Assembly (NCBI RefSeq): GCF_010560025.1
Contig: NZ_SAIY01000003.1
Coordinates: 372,001 to 436,000, forward strand
Source of the DNA: Verrucosispora sioxanthis
GTDB lineage: Bacteria > Actinomycetota > Actinomycetes > Mycobacteriales > Micromonosporaceae
Reading direction: 5' to 3'
Length of the DNA: 64,000 nt
Position numbers and translations under genes: made by a program. The notes beneath the pieces are model-generated. The model ran no database searches. It saw only the letters and a program-made list of their open reading frames with translations, and was not told the origin of the DNA. Shown here piece by piece: positions 37,587 through 47,271 of this stretch. The stretch's first letter is position 1; every line of letters starts with the position of its first letter.

Positions 37587-39683
37587 TCATGGCGTGGCCA
37601 ACTCGAAGCGGCGCACCGTCACCGATCCGCCCAGCGCCTGAGTGGCGTAGTTGAAGATGGCGAACCGGTAACCCATGAAGAACGTCCAGTTGTTGTTCAG
37701 CGTCAGCGCGTTGCCCAGCGGGACGAAGTTGACCCCGTCGGTGCTGTACGAGAAACGCGCCTGCCGACCGGAGCCGGGCCGGATGTCGGCGTTGGCGCGC
37801 AGCCAGATCCGCCCGCCGGAGACCGCGGCACTGGCGATTTCGCTGCCGGTGCTGCTGGTGTCCCAGTTGCTGTTCATGTTCAGCCCGTTGGTCATGACCA
37901 CCCGGGTGGCACCGTTGTCCCGTCGGACGCCGATCCACGCCGAGACGTCGCGCAGCATGGCCAGGCCGGCGCGATCGCCGTCGCGCATCGTCGAGTAGTC
38001 GATCTCGACCGTGCCGGTCGAGGTCGGCCCCTGGATGCGGTGGGTGACCGTGTTTCGTGCCCGGTAGAGGTCGTTGGTCACGGTGGCGGTCTGCAGCCGA
38101 AGCCCGTTGTTCACCGACCACCGGCTGTTGTCGGGGTTGTGGTTCCACTCGTACTGCGGACCGAGGGTGGTGCCGGCGAACGTGTCGACGCCGGTGAGCG
38201 GCTTGACCGGGCGCAGCGGCAGCGGGTTCGGGTAGTTGACCCCCCAGGCGCCGTTGACCGTCTGCACCTGCGGCCAACCGTCCGCGGTCCAGGTGATCGG
38301 CGCGAGGGTCGGCATCCGGCCGCCGGGGTACGCGTCGGTGAAGGCCATGTAGTACCAGGAACCGTTCGGCAGCTGCACCAACCCGCCCTGGTGCGGCACT
38401 CCGCCGCCGGAGATCGGACCCCGCATGTCGAGCAGCACCTGGCGCTGCTCGTACGGGCCGAACGGGCCGTTGGTGGACTTGAGCACGTACTGTCCGTTGG
38501 CCGGGCGGGTCAGCCAGATGTAGTAGGCACCGTTGCGCTTGTAGAAGCGCGCGCCCTCCAGGGTGCCGATGCTCGACGGGGTCTGGTAGACCTGCTGGGC
38601 CCGGACCTGGCTGCGGCCGTCGGCGGAGAGCTGCGCGACGCTGATGGTGCCGTTGCCGTACGCGACGTACATGGTGTCGTTGTCGTCGATGAGCATCCCC
38701 GCGTCGTAGTAGCACTGCGGCAGGGTGGCGTGCCGGCTCCAGGTGCCGTCGACGGCCGTGGCGGTGTAGATGTGGGTCTGGGCGAAGTTGATGCACCCGG
38801 CCCAGTAGTAGGTCTGGTTGCTCGGCCGGTAGTTCAGCGTGGAGGCCCAGATGCCCTCCACGTACGCCTGCTGCCCGGCGGGTAGGTCGTACTTGGTGCC
38901 GAAGTCCAGCCGAGGTACCGAGTGTCCGGCGAACTCCCAGTTCACCAGGTCGTACGAGCGCAGGATCGGTGCGCCGGGCGAGTAGTGCATGGTGGACGCG
39001 GTCATGTAGTACACCTCGCCGACCCGGATGACCTCGACGTCGGCGAAGTCCTGCCAGACGACGGGGTTGGTGAAGCTGCCGCCGGGGGGCGGGTCGGTGG
39101 GGGTGCCGCCGCCGTCTATGCGGACGAGTTGCCACTGCTGGTTGGCGCCGCCCCAGTCGTCGTACTGCACGATGTTGCCACCGTCGGCGGTCGAGGCGTT
39201 CTGCACCTCCATCACCTTGTTGGAGTTGCGGTTGATCAGCCGTACGTAGCCACCTGCCGAGTCGGCCAGTCGGAACTGCTGGTTGGTCCCGTTGTGGTCG
39301 GACCACTGCACGATCGACGCACCGTTGGCGGTGGAGAAGTTGTAGACGTCGAGCACCTTGCCCGAGTGCCGCGACTTGAGCCGGTAGTAGCCGCCGCCGG
39401 AGTCGACGAACTGCCACTGCTGATGGTTTCCGTCGTTACGCGACCACTGGGTGATCCGTGCCCCGTCGTTGGTGGCCAGGTTGTAGACGTCCAGCGCCTT
39501 GCCGCTGTTCCGGTTGACCAGCACGTACCAGGCGTTGGTGTCCACCGTGGCCGCGGCCGCGGGCGATGGTGCCACCGCGGCGAGGGAGCCGCCCACCACC
39601 AGCGCCGCCAGGATGGCCACCGCGCGCGACAGCCAGCCGCGCCGGCCCGGCGCGGTCCGTGGGACCTCACCATTGGCAATCAT
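37587..39683 (-). CDS. secreted GH43 glycosidase with N-terminal ricin-type module
   Basis: 698 residues. The signal peptide ends at about residue 45 (SPAAAA). A ricin-type lectin domain (about 50-190) has three repeats, each with a K-x-x-x-V and Q-Q-W pattern. After a Pro/Gly linker the GH43 barrel (about 205-490) begins TNPVVWQDFADVEVIRVGEVYYMTASTMHYSPGAPIL, the start seen in beta-xylosidase/arabinofuranosidase subfamilies; Glu in TLEGARFYKRNG is the probable acid. The C-terminal beta-sandwich (about 500-698) is the GH43_C2 type. The substrate is probably xylo- or arabinoxylo-oligosaccharides. Two operator-like sites lie in the 381-bp region upstream. Confidence 0.92.
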   Translation of the reverse strand: MIANGEVPRTAPGRRGWLSRAVAILAALVVGGSLAAVAPSPAAAATVDTNAWYVLVNRNSGKALDVYNLATNDGARITQWSRNDGNHQQWQFVDSGGGYYRLKSRHSGKVLDVYNFSTANGASIVQWSDHNGTNQQFRLADSAGGYVRLINRNSNKVMEVQNASTADGGNIVQYDDWGGANQQWQLVRIDGGGTPTDPPPGGSFTNPVVWQDFADVEVIRVGEVYYMTASTMHYSPGAPILRSYDLVNWEFAGHSVPRLDFGTKYDLPAGQQAYVEGIWASTLNYRPSNQTYYWAGCINFAQTHIYTATAVDGTWSRHATLPQCYYDAGMLIDDNDTMYVAYGNGTISVAQLSADGRSQVRAQQVYQTPSSIGTLEGARFYKRNGAYYIWLTRPANGQYVLKSTNGPFGPYEQRQVLLDMRGPISGGGVPHQGGLVQLPNGSWYYMAFTDAYPGGRMPTLAPITWTADGWPQVQTVNGAWGVNYPNPLPLRPVKPLTGVDTFAGTTLGPQYEWNHNPDNSRWSVNNGLRLQTATVTNDLYRARNTVTHRIQGPTSTGTVEIDYSTMRDGDRAGLAMLRDVSAWIGVRRDNGATRVVMTNGLNMNSNWDTSSTGSEIASAAVSGGRIWLRANADIRPGSGRQARFSYSTDGVNFVPLGNALTLNNNWTFFMGYRFAIFNYATQALGGSVTVRRFELATP

Positions 39684-39759
39684 GATTCTCCTTCGGGATG
39701 CGAGCAGAACGAACAGGACGGTTCCTCTGCGGCCTACGCCGTCGCTGATCCGGTGCGGC

Positions 39760-39775
39760 GTGTGATCGCTAACAT
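39760..39775. promoter_or_regulatory. LacI/AraR-like operator upstream of GH43
   Basis: On the minus strand this reads ATGTTAGCGATCACAC, a near match to the regional motif, 77 bp before the GH43 start. Confidence 0.6.
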
Positions 39776-39871
39776 GACCGCCCTGCCCAAGGGAGAGATC
39801 AGGTGACCACCAGCTTCAGAGCAACGTGGCGCGTCCCGGACGGCCACAGATATCGTCCGTCTTCACTACGA

Positions 39872-39887
39872 CTGTGAGCGATAACAC
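39872..39887. promoter_or_regulatory. second, weaker LacI-like site upstream of GH43
   Basis: CTGTGAGCGATAACAC keeps the GCGATAACA core but has imperfect arms. It lies 112 bp upstream of the first site, a spacing that could allow DNA looping. Confidence 0.45.
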
Positions 39888-39944
39888 GGCCTTCGTCAAG
39901 ACGTAACATCAACGACGCCGTACGGCTCACTGCAGCCTGCTCGC

Positions 39945-39982
39945 GGTCCCCGGCCGACGGGGTGGCGCACCGGCCGGGGACC
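39945..39982. terminator. hairpin beyond araA (distal)
   Basis: An 11-bp stem GGTCCCCGGCC with its complement and a 16-nt loop lies in the gap after the ara operon. Confidence 0.6.
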
Positions 39983-40006
39983 CTGCCACGCGCAGGCGCG
40001 GGCAGT

Positions 40007-40053
40007 CGCTGGCGTGGTTACGCGGCCGTTACGGCCGGTCGTCCACGCCAGCG
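40007..40053. terminator. hairpin terminator after araA
   Basis: An 11-bp stem CGCTGGCGTGG with its complement lies 12 nt past the araA stop. The loop itself contains a GGCCGT/ACGGCC stem. Confidence 0.7.
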
Positions 40054-40064
40054 TCGGAGGGCGG

Positions 40065-41567
40065 TCAGAACCCCCGGGCCAGCCGGTAGTACGCCTGGTT
40101 CCAGCGCAGCTCGTCGGCGAACCGCCGGGGATCCGTCTCGGCGTCGATGACGACGAGTTCGGTACGGCTCATCTCGGCGAGGTCGTGCAACTCCTCCACC
40201 CCGACCGCCTGGGACAGCACGGTGTGGTGGGGAGCGCCGGCGGTGATCCACGCTTCGGCGGAGCCGGGCAGGTGCGGTCGCGGCCGCCAGACCGCCCGGG
40301 CGACCGGCAACCGGCGCAGTGGGTGCGGCGGGGAGACCACGTCGACCTCGTTGGCCACCAGGCGGAACCGCTCGCCCATGTCCGCCAGTCCGAGCACCAC
40401 CGCAGGCCCCGGCGCGGCGTCGAAGACCAGCCGGACGGGATCCTCGCGACCGCCGATGCTCAGCGGATGGATCTCCACGTTCGGCACGTCACCGGCGATC
40501 GACGGGCACACCTCGAGCATGTGGGCGCCGAGCACCAGTTCCTCACCCGGGGTGAGGTCGTAGGTGTAGTCCTCCATGAACGAGGTGCCGCCCTCGGTGC
40601 CGACCGCCATCGCCTTGAGGGTGTGCACCAGCACGGAGGTCTTCCAGTCCCCCTCACCGCCGAAGCCGTAGCCGTCGGCCATGAGTCGCTGCACCGCGAT
40701 GCCGGGCAGTTGACGCAGGCCGCCCAGGTCCTCGAAGTTGGTGGTGAAGGCGCGGAAGCCACCGGCGTCCAGGAAGGTACGCAGACCCAGTTCCAGCCGG
40801 GCGGCGTACCGCAGCGAGTCGTGCCGCTCACCGCCCGGCCGCAACTCGGCGGCCACCCGGAAGGTGTCGTCGTACTCCTTGACCAGATCATCGATCTGCG
40901 CCTCGGCCACCTCGTCGACCACCCGCACCAGATCGTTGACCCCGTACGTGTTCACCGAGACGCCGAAGCGCAGCTCCGCCTCGACCTTGTCCCCCTCGGT
41001 GACGGCCACGTCGCGCATGTTGTCGCCGAATCGCGCCAGCCGCAGCGAACGCATGGCCGACCAGCCGATGGCCGCCCGGGTCCAGGCGCCGACGCGGGAG
41101 ACCACGCGAGGGTCGGAGACGTGTCCGGCGACCGTCTTGCGGGCCACCCCGAGCCGGGTCTGGATGTACCCGAACTCCCGGTCGCCGTGCGCGGCCTGGT
41201 TGAGGTTCATGAAGTCCATGTCGATCTCGTCCCACGGCAGTAGGACGTTGGCCTGGGTGTGCAGGTGCAACAGCGGCGTCTGCAACGCGTCCAGGCCCGA
41301 GATCCACATCTTCGCCGGCGAGAAGGTGTGCATCCAGGCGATCACCCCGACCGCCCCCTGCGTCGCGGCATCCCGGCAGGTCCGCAGGATGTCGGCGCTG
41401 GTGGTCAGGACCGGCTTCCAGACCACCCGGGCGGGAATGTGCGGCGATTCGTCGAGCAGAGCGGCGATCTGACGGGACTGGTCGGCCACCTGCCGGAGCG
41501 TGTCCTCGCCGTACATTGCCTGGCTTCCGGTGAGGAACCAGACCTCAGGTTCAGGGTGTGTTGCCAT
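40065..41567 (-). CDS. araA: L-arabinose isomerase
   Basis: 500 residues, the standard AraA length. It starts [23 protein letters not shown], the family signature. By analogy with the Escherichia coli enzyme, the metal and catalytic residues are present: Glu in GEGDWKT, Glu in FMEDYTYDL, His in GAHMLEV and His in [11 protein letters not shown]. It converts L-arabinose to L-ribulose in the cytoplasm. It is the last gene of the araB-araD-transporter-araA operon, 27 bp after the permease, and is followed by hairpins. Separation of araA from araBD by transporter genes is a recurring actinobacterial arrangement. Confidence 0.97.
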   Translation of the reverse strand: MATHPEPEVWFLTGSQAMYGEDTLRQVADQSRQIAALLDESPHIPARVVWKPVLTTSADILRTCRDAATQGAVGVIAWMHTFSPAKMWISGLDALQTPLLHLHTQANVLLPWDEIDMDFMNLNQAAHGDREFGYIQTRLGVARKTVAGHVSDPRVVSRVGAWTRAAIGWSAMRSLRLARFGDNMRDVAVTEGDKVEAELRFGVSVNTYGVNDLVRVVDEVAEAQIDDLVKEYDDTFRVAAELRPGGERHDSLRYAARLELGLRTFLDAGGFRAFTTNFEDLGGLRQLPGIAVQRLMADGYGFGGEGDWKTSVLVHTLKAMAVGTEGGTSFMEDYTYDLTPGEELVLGAHMLEVCPSIAGDVPNVEIHPLSIGGREDPVRLVFDAAPGPAVVLGLADMGERFRLVANEVDVVSPPHPLRRLPVARAVWRPRPHLPGSAEAWITAGAPHHTVLSQAVGVEELHDLAEMSRTELVVIDAETDPRRFADELRWNQAYYRLARGF

Positions 41568-41594
41568 GGGAGTTGCCTTCCGCGAGAGGGGCGG

Positions 41595-42581
41595 TCACTT
41601 GTAGCGGATGCCGATGAGGCGCTGGAGCAGGATGAACGCGAAGAGCAGGCCTCCGATCACGATCTTGGTCCACCAGGAGTTGAGGCTGCCGTCGAAGGTG
41701 ATCAGGGTCTGGATCACGCCGAGTACCAGCACACCGAGCACCGTGCCGAAGATGTACCCCGAGCCACCGGTGAGCACAGTGCCACCGATGACCACGGCCG
41801 CGATCACGTCGAGTTCCATTCCGATGGCGATCAGCGGGGCGCCGGAAAGCGTGTAGAAGGACAGCAGGATCCCACCGATCGCCGCGCACAGGCCGCTGAT
41901 CGTGTAGACGGCGATCCGGGTCCGGCCCACCGGCAGCCCCATCAGCAGCGCCGACTGCGGGTTGCCGCCGATCGCGTAGACGTTGCGCCCCAGTCGCGTG
42001 TACGCCAGCACGTACGCGGCGATCAGCACCACCGCGAACGCGACAAGCACGCTGATCGAGACGAAGTTGCCCCGGGGATCGCCGATCCGGTACTGCGACA
42101 TCGTGGTCCAGAACCCGTCGGTGATCGGAATCGACGCGTCGCTGATGAACGTGCACATGCCCCGGGCGAAGAACATCCCGGCCAGCGTGACGATGAAGGG
42201 CTGGATGTCGAAGAAGTGGATCGCGCAGCCCATCAGGAACCCGAGCGTCGGCCCGATCAGCAGGGCGATCACCAGCACCGGCAGCGCGGGCAGGCCGGAC
42301 TGGAGCAACCACGCCGAGACCATCGCGGTCATCGCCGCCACCGAACCGACCGACAGGTCGATGCCGCCGGTGAGGATCACGAAGGTCATCCCGACCGCGA
42401 TGACGAGCAGGAAACCGTTATCGATGAAGACGTTGAAGACCACCTGGACGTTGGAGAACGCCCGGTACTGGGACACCCCGATGCCGTACATCACCAGCAG
42501 CAGGGTCAATGTCGCCAGCACCGGCATGTGCCGCCGGGGCAGCTTGGCCCAACTCGGAGCGGAGATCGGAAGACTGGTCAT
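41595..42581 (-). CDS. yjfF: sugar ABC transporter permease, YjfF-like
   Basis: 328 residues with about eight to ten membrane segments. It has the BPD_transp_2 signature [24 protein letters not shown] and the permease loop LGRNVYAIGGNPQSALLMGLPVGRTR. The closest recognised type is YjfF of the galactofuranose system YtfQRT-YjfF. It pairs with the YtfT-like subunit in a heterodimer, unlike ribose systems that use one permease. Location inside the ara operon points to L-arabinose as substrate. Confidence 0.9.
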   Translation of the reverse strand: MTSLPISAPSWAKLPRRHMPVLATLTLLLVMYGIGVSQYRAFSNVQVVFNVFIDNGFLLVIAVGMTFVILTGGIDLSVGSVAAMTAMVSAWLLQSGLPALPVLVIALLIGPTLGFLMGCAIHFFDIQPFIVTLAGMFFARGMCTFISDASIPITDGFWTTMSQYRIGDPRGNFVSISVLVAFAVVLIAAYVLAYTRLGRNVYAIGGNPQSALLMGLPVGRTRIAVYTISGLCAAIGGILLSFYTLSGAPLIAIGMELDVIAAVVIGGTVLTGGSGYIFGTVLGVLVLGVIQTLITFDGSLNSWWTKIVIGGLLFAFILLQRLIGIRYK

Positions 42582-42657
42582 GCCGACACTCCGCTGCGCT
42601 CCGTGCCGCCATGAGGCACCAACACCCTGAACTGACGATTCGCTCGCTGACGCTCAC

Positions 42658-43731
42658 TCATGCCGGCACCTGCTCCTTCTGCCGCTGCGGCGACGACTGG
42701 GGCGGCGGTGGTGTCCCGGCCCGTCGGCGGCGGAACTTCGCCCGGAAGGCCGGTGCCTGGATGAGGCAGACGGCGATGACGACGACCGCTTTGAACAGCA
42801 GCGCGGTCTGGGGTGAGATGTTCATGGCGTACACCGTGGTGGTGAGGGTCTGGATGATCAGGGCACCGAGGATCGTGCCGCCGAGGTAGAACCGGCCGCC
42901 GGCCAGCGAGGTGCCGCCGATGACGACGGCAAGGATCGCGTCCAGCTCCACCCACAGGCCGGTGTTGTTGCCGTCGGCGCTGGAGACGTTGGCGGTCATC
43001 ATGAACCCGGCGATCGCGGCGCAGGCGGCGCTCACCACGTAGACGAGGAAGACGACCCGACCGGACCGGATGCCCGCCAGCCGGCTGGCCTCCCGGTTGC
43101 CGCCCACCGACTCGACGATCATGCCGAGCGCGGTGCGCCGGGTGAACGCCGCGACCAGCAGGGCCGCGGCCAACGCGATGAAGATCGCCAGGGGCAGGGT
43201 CAACAGGTGTCCCAGCCCGATCGCCCGGTACGGACCGGAGTTGATGGTGATGATCTGACCCTCGGCGATCAGCTGTGCGAGGCCCCGTCCGGCCACCATC
43301 AGGATGAGCGTGGCGATGATCGGCTGGATGCCGATGACGGAGACCAGGACCCCGTTCCAGGCGCCGAGCACCAGCGCGACCCCGAGCGCCATCGCGAGCG
43401 CGGTCAGCACGGTGACGAGGTTGTCCTGATCCGGCGCCCGGCTGATGTAGAGGCAGGCGATGGCTCCGCTGATCGCGCACACCGAGCCGACCGACAGGTC
43501 GATACCGCCGGTGGAGATGACCAGGGTCATGCCCAGTGCGACCAGGATCAGCGGTGCGCTCAACCGCAGGATGTCGATCGGGGTGCCGTACAGGTGACCG
43601 TTGTTTAGCTCGACGGCCAGGAACCCCGGACGGTAGACGGTGTTGGCCGCCAACATGACCACGAGCACGGCGACCGGCCAGAACAGCCGGTGGCCGAGCA
43701 GGGTACGGAAGCGGTTCCCGGCGTCGCTCAT
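42658..43731 (-). CDS. ytfT: sugar ABC transporter permease, YtfT-like
   Basis: 357 residues, slightly extended at the C-terminus by a basic, proline-rich tail (RRRRAGTPPPPQSSPQRQ). The BPD_transp_2 core is [23 protein letters not shown], and the loop is LGMIVESVGGNREASRLAGIRSG. The ATG overlaps the ATPase stop by 4 bp. A 76-bp gap follows before the YjfF-like gene. Confidence 0.9.
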   Translation of the reverse strand: MSDAGNRFRTLLGHRLFWPVAVLVVMLAANTVYRPGFLAVELNNGHLYGTPIDILRLSAPLILVALGMTLVISTGGIDLSVGSVCAISGAIACLYISRAPDQDNLVTVLTALAMALGVALVLGAWNGVLVSVIGIQPIIATLILMVAGRGLAQLIAEGQIITINSGPYRAIGLGHLLTLPLAIFIALAAALLVAAFTRRTALGMIVESVGGNREASRLAGIRSGRVVFLVYVVSAACAAIAGFMMTANVSSADGNNTGLWVELDAILAVVIGGTSLAGGRFYLGGTILGALIIQTLTTTVYAMNISPQTALLFKAVVVIAVCLIQAPAFRAKFRRRRAGTPPPPQSSPQRQKEQVPA

Positions 43732-45269
43732 CGGCTCGCCTCCTCACGCTCGGTTCCGCTGGCGATGGTCTGCATGACGCGGTCGGCGTCCACAGTGTCG
43801 TCGTTGTCGAGCTGCGCGACCAGTTGTCGGTCACGCATCACGACGATCCGGTGACTCAGCCGCAGTACCTCCTCCAGCTCGGCGGAGATGAACAGCACCG
43901 CCATGCCACCGTCGGAGAGCTGTACCACCAGCTTCTGGATCTCGGCCTTCGCGCCGATGTCGATGCCCCGGGTCGGCTCGTCCAGGATGAGCAGCCGCGG
44001 CTCGGTGATCAGCCAGCGGGCCAGCAGGACCTTCTGCTGGTTGCCGCCGGAGAGGTTGCGCACCGGCATCTCCGGGTTGGCCGGACGGATGCTCAACGCC
44101 TTGATGTACCGGTCGACCAGTTCGTCCTGCCGACGACGAGGAATCGGACGCAGCCAGCCCCGGGCGGCCTGCATGGCCAGGATCATGTTCTCCCGTACCG
44201 ACAGGTCGGCGATGATGCCCTCCGCCCGGCGGTTCTCCGAGCAGAAGCCGATGCCCTGTTCGATCGCCTGCACCGGGTTGCGCAGGCCGGTCCGGGCGCC
44301 GTCCACCCGCACCTCGCCACGATCGGCCCGATCCGCGCCGAACAACAGCCGCGCCACCTCGGTACGCCCGGAGCCGAGCAGCCCGGCCAGGCCGACCACC
44401 TCACCGGCGTTGATGGTCAGGCTGAACGGAGCGACCGAACCCCGGCGGCCGAGCTGCGACACCTGGACCAACGGGGAGCCGCCCTCGGTCGCCGTCACCG
44501 ACTGCCGGGGGTGTTCCTCCATGAGTTCGAGAACGTCGAGCTCCTTGCCGATCATCTTCTCCACCAGTGCCAGCTGTGGCAGCTCGGCGATCGGGTACTC
44601 CCCCACCAGCGCGCCGTTTCGCAGCACGGTGATCCGGTCGGCGATGCCGTAGACCTGATCGAGGAAGTGGGTCACGAAGAGGATGGCGATGCCCTCGTCC
44701 CGCAACTGCCGCATGATCCGGAACAGCTGCGCGACCTCGCCGGCGTCCAGACTGGACGTCGGTTCGTCCAGGATCAGCACCCGGGCCTGCACGTCGATCG
44801 CCCGGGCGATCGCGACCATCTGCTGCACGGCCAGGGAGAAACTCCCCACCGGCGCGGTGACGTCGATGTCGAGGTCCAGCCGGGCCAACAGCTGGCGGGC
44901 CCGCCGCCGCACCTCGCCCCAGGGGATGGCACCGAGGCGGCGCGGCTCCCGGCCGATGAAGATGTTCTCCGCCACGGACAGGTTCGGGCAGAGATTGACC
45001 TCCTGGTAGACCGTGCTGACCCCGGCCGCGGCGGCCTGCATCGGTCCGTTGAAGGCCACCTGCTCGCCGTCGAGGGTGACGGTGCCCTCGTCGATGCCGT
45101 ACACGCCGGTCAATACCTTGATCAAGGTGGACTTGCCAGCGCCGTTCTCGCCCATCAGAGCGTGCACCTCGCCGGGAAGAAGCCGGAAGTCGACGTTGTG
45201 GAGTGCGCGCACCCCGGGAAAGGACTTGCTGATCCCGGTCATTGTCAGGACCGGACGACTATCCGTCAT
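43728..45269 (-). CDS. ytfR: sugar ABC transporter ATP-binding protein, YtfR-like (two ABC domains)
   Basis: 513 residues with tandem ABC domains as in RbsA/AraG. Domain 1 has Walker [10 protein letters not shown], signature FSLAVQQMVAIARAI and Walker [13 protein letters not shown]. Domain 2 has a reduced P-loop (GLLGSGRTEVARLL), signature [15 protein letters not shown] and Walker [13 protein letters not shown]. It powers the YtfT/YjfF-like channel. It is separated from the binding-protein gene by 179 bp containing two hairpins. Confidence 0.94.
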   Translation of the reverse strand: MTDSRPVLTMTGISKSFPGVRALHNVDFRLLPGEVHALMGENGAGKSTLIKVLTGVYGIDEGTVTLDGEQVAFNGPMQAAAAGVSTVYQEVNLCPNLSVAENIFIGREPRRLGAIPWGEVRRRARQLLARLDLDIDVTAPVGSFSLAVQQMVAIARAIDVQARVLILDEPTSSLDAGEVAQLFRIMRQLRDEGIAILFVTHFLDQVYGIADRITVLRNGALVGEYPIAELPQLALVEKMIGKELDVLELMEEHPRQSVTATEGGSPLVQVSQLGRRGSVAPFSLTINAGEVVGLAGLLGSGRTEVARLLFGADRADRGEVRVDGARTGLRNPVQAIEQGIGFCSENRRAEGIIADLSVRENMILAMQAARGWLRPIPRRRQDELVDRYIKALSIRPANPEMPVRNLSGGNQQKVLLARWLITEPRLLILDEPTRGIDIGAKAEIQKLVVQLSDGGMAVLFISAELEEVLRLSHRIVVMRDRQLVAQLDNDDTVDADRVMQTIASGTEREEASR

Positions 45270-45322
45270 CCCATCGATCCTCTTCTACTTTTCATCGATG
45301 CGGAAGGGCCAGTTGTACCGGC

Positions 45323-45360
45323 ACGCCGCCCGGCCGGCCAACGGACCGGTCGGGCGGCGT
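45323..45360 (-). terminator. intercistronic hairpin before the YtfR-like gene
   Basis: A 10-bp stem ACGCCGCCCG with its complement and an 18-nt GC-rich loop lies in the binding-protein/ATPase gap. Confidence 0.6.
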
Positions 45361-45411
45361 GGCACGGGACGTCGGGCCGGCCGCCCAGTCCGTCGGGAAT
45401 GGGCGACGCGG

Positions 45412-45441
45412 CGGGGCCGCCACGTCGGTGCGGCGGCCCCG
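45412..45441 (-). terminator. hairpin directly after the YtfQ-like gene
   Basis: A 10-bp stem CGGGGCCGCC with its complement and a 10-nt loop starts 7 nt past the stop at 45449. It probably gives partial termination or 3'-end protection, so the binding protein is made in excess. Confidence 0.7.
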
Positions 45442-45448
45442 TGCGTCA

Positions 45449-46456
45449 TCAGTACTTGCGGTTGGGCAGGGCCTCCTTGGCCTGCTCCTGGGTGAAGGTG
45501 GTCTCCTCGGTCTCGATCCGCGGCGGCACCTCCTCACCGGCGTGCACCTTCTTGGCCAGGTCCATCAGCTGTGGGCCGAGCAGCGGGCTGCACTCCGCGA
45601 TGAAGTTGAACTTGCCGTCGGCCAGCGCCTGCATGCCGTCCTTGACCGCGTCGATGGTGATGATGGTGATGTCCTTGCCGGGCTCCTTGCCCGCCGCGGT
45701 GATCGCCTCCAGCGCACCCAGACCCATGTCGTCGTTGTGCGCGAAGAGCACGTCGATCTTCGGGTGGGCCTTCAGGAACTGCTCCATCACCTGCTTGCCG
45801 CCCGCGCGGGTGAAGTCACCGGACTGGGAAGCGATGACCTTCAGCTTGGGGTCGGCCGCGATCGCCTCGGCGAAGCCCTTCTTCCGGTCGTTGGCCGGGG
45901 CCGAGCCGGTGGTGCCCTGCAACTCGACGATGTTCACGTCGCCGGTCGCGTCCTTCTTGTTCTCCACCAGCCACTCACCGGAGAGCCGGCCTTCCTTGAC
46001 GAAGTCCGAGCCGAGGAAGGTCTTGTAGAGCGACTTGTCGGCCGAGTCCACCGCGCGGTCGGTCAGGATGACCGGGATGCCGGCGTCCTTGGCCTCCTTG
46101 AGCACCGTGTCCCAGCCCGACTCCACCACCGGCGAGAAGGCGATCACGTCGACCTTCTGCTGGATGTAGTTGCGGATGGCCTTGATCTGGTTTTCCTGCT
46201 TCTGCTGCGCGTCGTCGAACTTCAGCTCGATGCCGGCCTCGGCCGCCGCCTCCTTGATGGAGTTGGTGTTGGCCGTACGCCAGCCGCTCTCCGCGCCGAC
46301 CTGGGAGAAGCCCAGGACGAGCTTGCCGTCGTCGCCGCCGTCGCCGCCGCTGCCGGTGTCGCTGTTACCGCAGGCCGCCACGCCGCCGGCGAGCAGCACG
46401 GCGGCGACGACCGCGAAGGCGCGCCGACGCGCCATGGGCATTCGCATGTTCCTCAT
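45449..46456 (-). CDS. ytfQ: sugar ABC substrate-binding lipoprotein, YtfQ-like
   Basis: About 335 residues. The lipoprotein signal ends with AGGVAAC. The body is Peripla_BP_4, with YtfQ landmarks LGFSQVGAESGWRTANTNSIKEAA near the start, IQQKVDVIAFSPVVESGWDTVLKEAKDAGIPVILTDR, and FAHNDDMGLGALEAI. YtfQ of Escherichia coli prefers galactofuranose and binds L-arabinose as well. ATG at 46456 was chosen for GAGGAG five bases upstream. Located 122 bp after araD in one operon with araB and araA, so the physiological ligand is probably L-arabinose, perhaps in furanose form. Confidence 0.92.
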   Translation of the reverse strand: MRNMRMPMARRRAFAVVAAVLLAGGVAACGNSDTGSGGDGGDDGKLVLGFSQVGAESGWRTANTNSIKEAAAEAGIELKFDDAQQKQENQIKAIRNYIQQKVDVIAFSPVVESGWDTVLKEAKDAGIPVILTDRAVDSADKSLYKTFLGSDFVKEGRLSGEWLVENKKDATGDVNIVELQGTTGSAPANDRKKGFAEAIAADPKLKVIASQSGDFTRAGGKQVMEQFLKAHPKIDVLFAHNDDMGLGALEAITAAGKEPGKDITIITIDAVKDGMQALADGKFNFIAECSPLLGPQLMDLAKKVHAGEEVPPRIETEETTFTQEQAKEALPNRKY

Positions 46457-46578
46457 CGGATCTCCTCGGGTGGGGGTGCGGTTGTCCACGCCGGCCGCGG
46501 AGGTGCACGAGCAGCCAGCGCTGGTGGTGCGGAATCTGTGTGTCAGGTGGTGCCGGGCGACCCGGATCACCGGGTCGG

Positions 46579-47271
46579 TCAGGAATTCGCCGGAGGCGAA
46601 GAACGTTGGCCGTAGACGTTCTGGTAGCGGTCGTAGAGGGCGTCGATGTCGGCCTGCGCCATCGGCACCGGTCGCCCGAGCGCACGCGTCAGGTGCGCGG
46701 TTCGGGCGACGTCCTCACACATCACCGCGGCCTTGACCGCGGCCCGGGCGGTACGCCCGATGGTGAACACGCCGTGGTTGCGCATGAGCACCGCAGGTGA
46801 GCGGTGCCCGGTGAGGGTGCTGACGATCCCCTTGCCGATGTCGTCGCCGCCGATCAGGGCGAACGGGCCCACCGGGATCTCCCCGCCGAACTCGTCAGCC
46901 TGCGCGGTGAGGTGGCACGGGATCGACTCGCCCCGCGCCGCCCAGGCGGTGGCGTACGTGCTGTGGGTGTGCACGACGCCGCCCACCTCGGGCATGGCGC
47001 GGTAGACGTAGGCGTGCGCTGCGGTGTCGCTCGACGGCGACAGCTCCCCCTCGACCGGCATGCCGTCGAGGTCGCAGAGCACCATGTTGTCGGCGGACAG
47101 GTCGTCGTAGTCGACGCCGCTCGGCTTGATCACCATGAGGTCGTGACCGGGAACCCGGGCGGAGACGTTGCCGGCCGTCCAGGCGACCAGACCGTACCGG
47201 GTCAGTTCCCCGTGCAGCCGGGCCACGCTCTCGCGCAACTCGCTGATCTGTCGGCTCATCTCGACGTTCAC
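46579..47271 (-). CDS. araD: L-ribulose-5-phosphate 4-epimerase
   Basis: 230 residues. The class II aldolase fold is evident: GLVAWTAGNVSARVPG, then MVIKPSGVDYDDLSADNMVLCDLDG, SSDTAAHAYVYRA and VVHTHSTYATAWAA, where the two His bind zinc. LMRNHGVFTIGRTA holds the third His. It interconverts L-ribulose-5-phosphate and D-xylulose-5-phosphate, linking to the pentose phosphate pathway. The GTG start overlaps the araB stop (GTGA), and GGAGG lies seven bases upstream. Confidence 0.96.
   Translation of the reverse strand: MNVEMSRQISELRESVARLHGELTRYGLVAWTAGNVSARVPGHDLMVIKPSGVDYDDLSADNMVLCDLDGMPVEGELSPSSDTAAHAYVYRAMPEVGGVVHTHSTYATAWAARGESIPCHLTAQADEFGGEIPVGPFALIGGDDIGKGIVSTLTGHRSPAVLMRNHGVFTIGRTARAAVKAAVMCEDVARTAHLTRALGRPVPMAQADIDALYDRYQNVYGQRSSPPANS

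Noticed and set aside
39660..40064. A small gene between GH43 and araA
   Set aside because: Short open frames here lack a ribosome binding site and coincide with operator-like sites and terminator hairpins.
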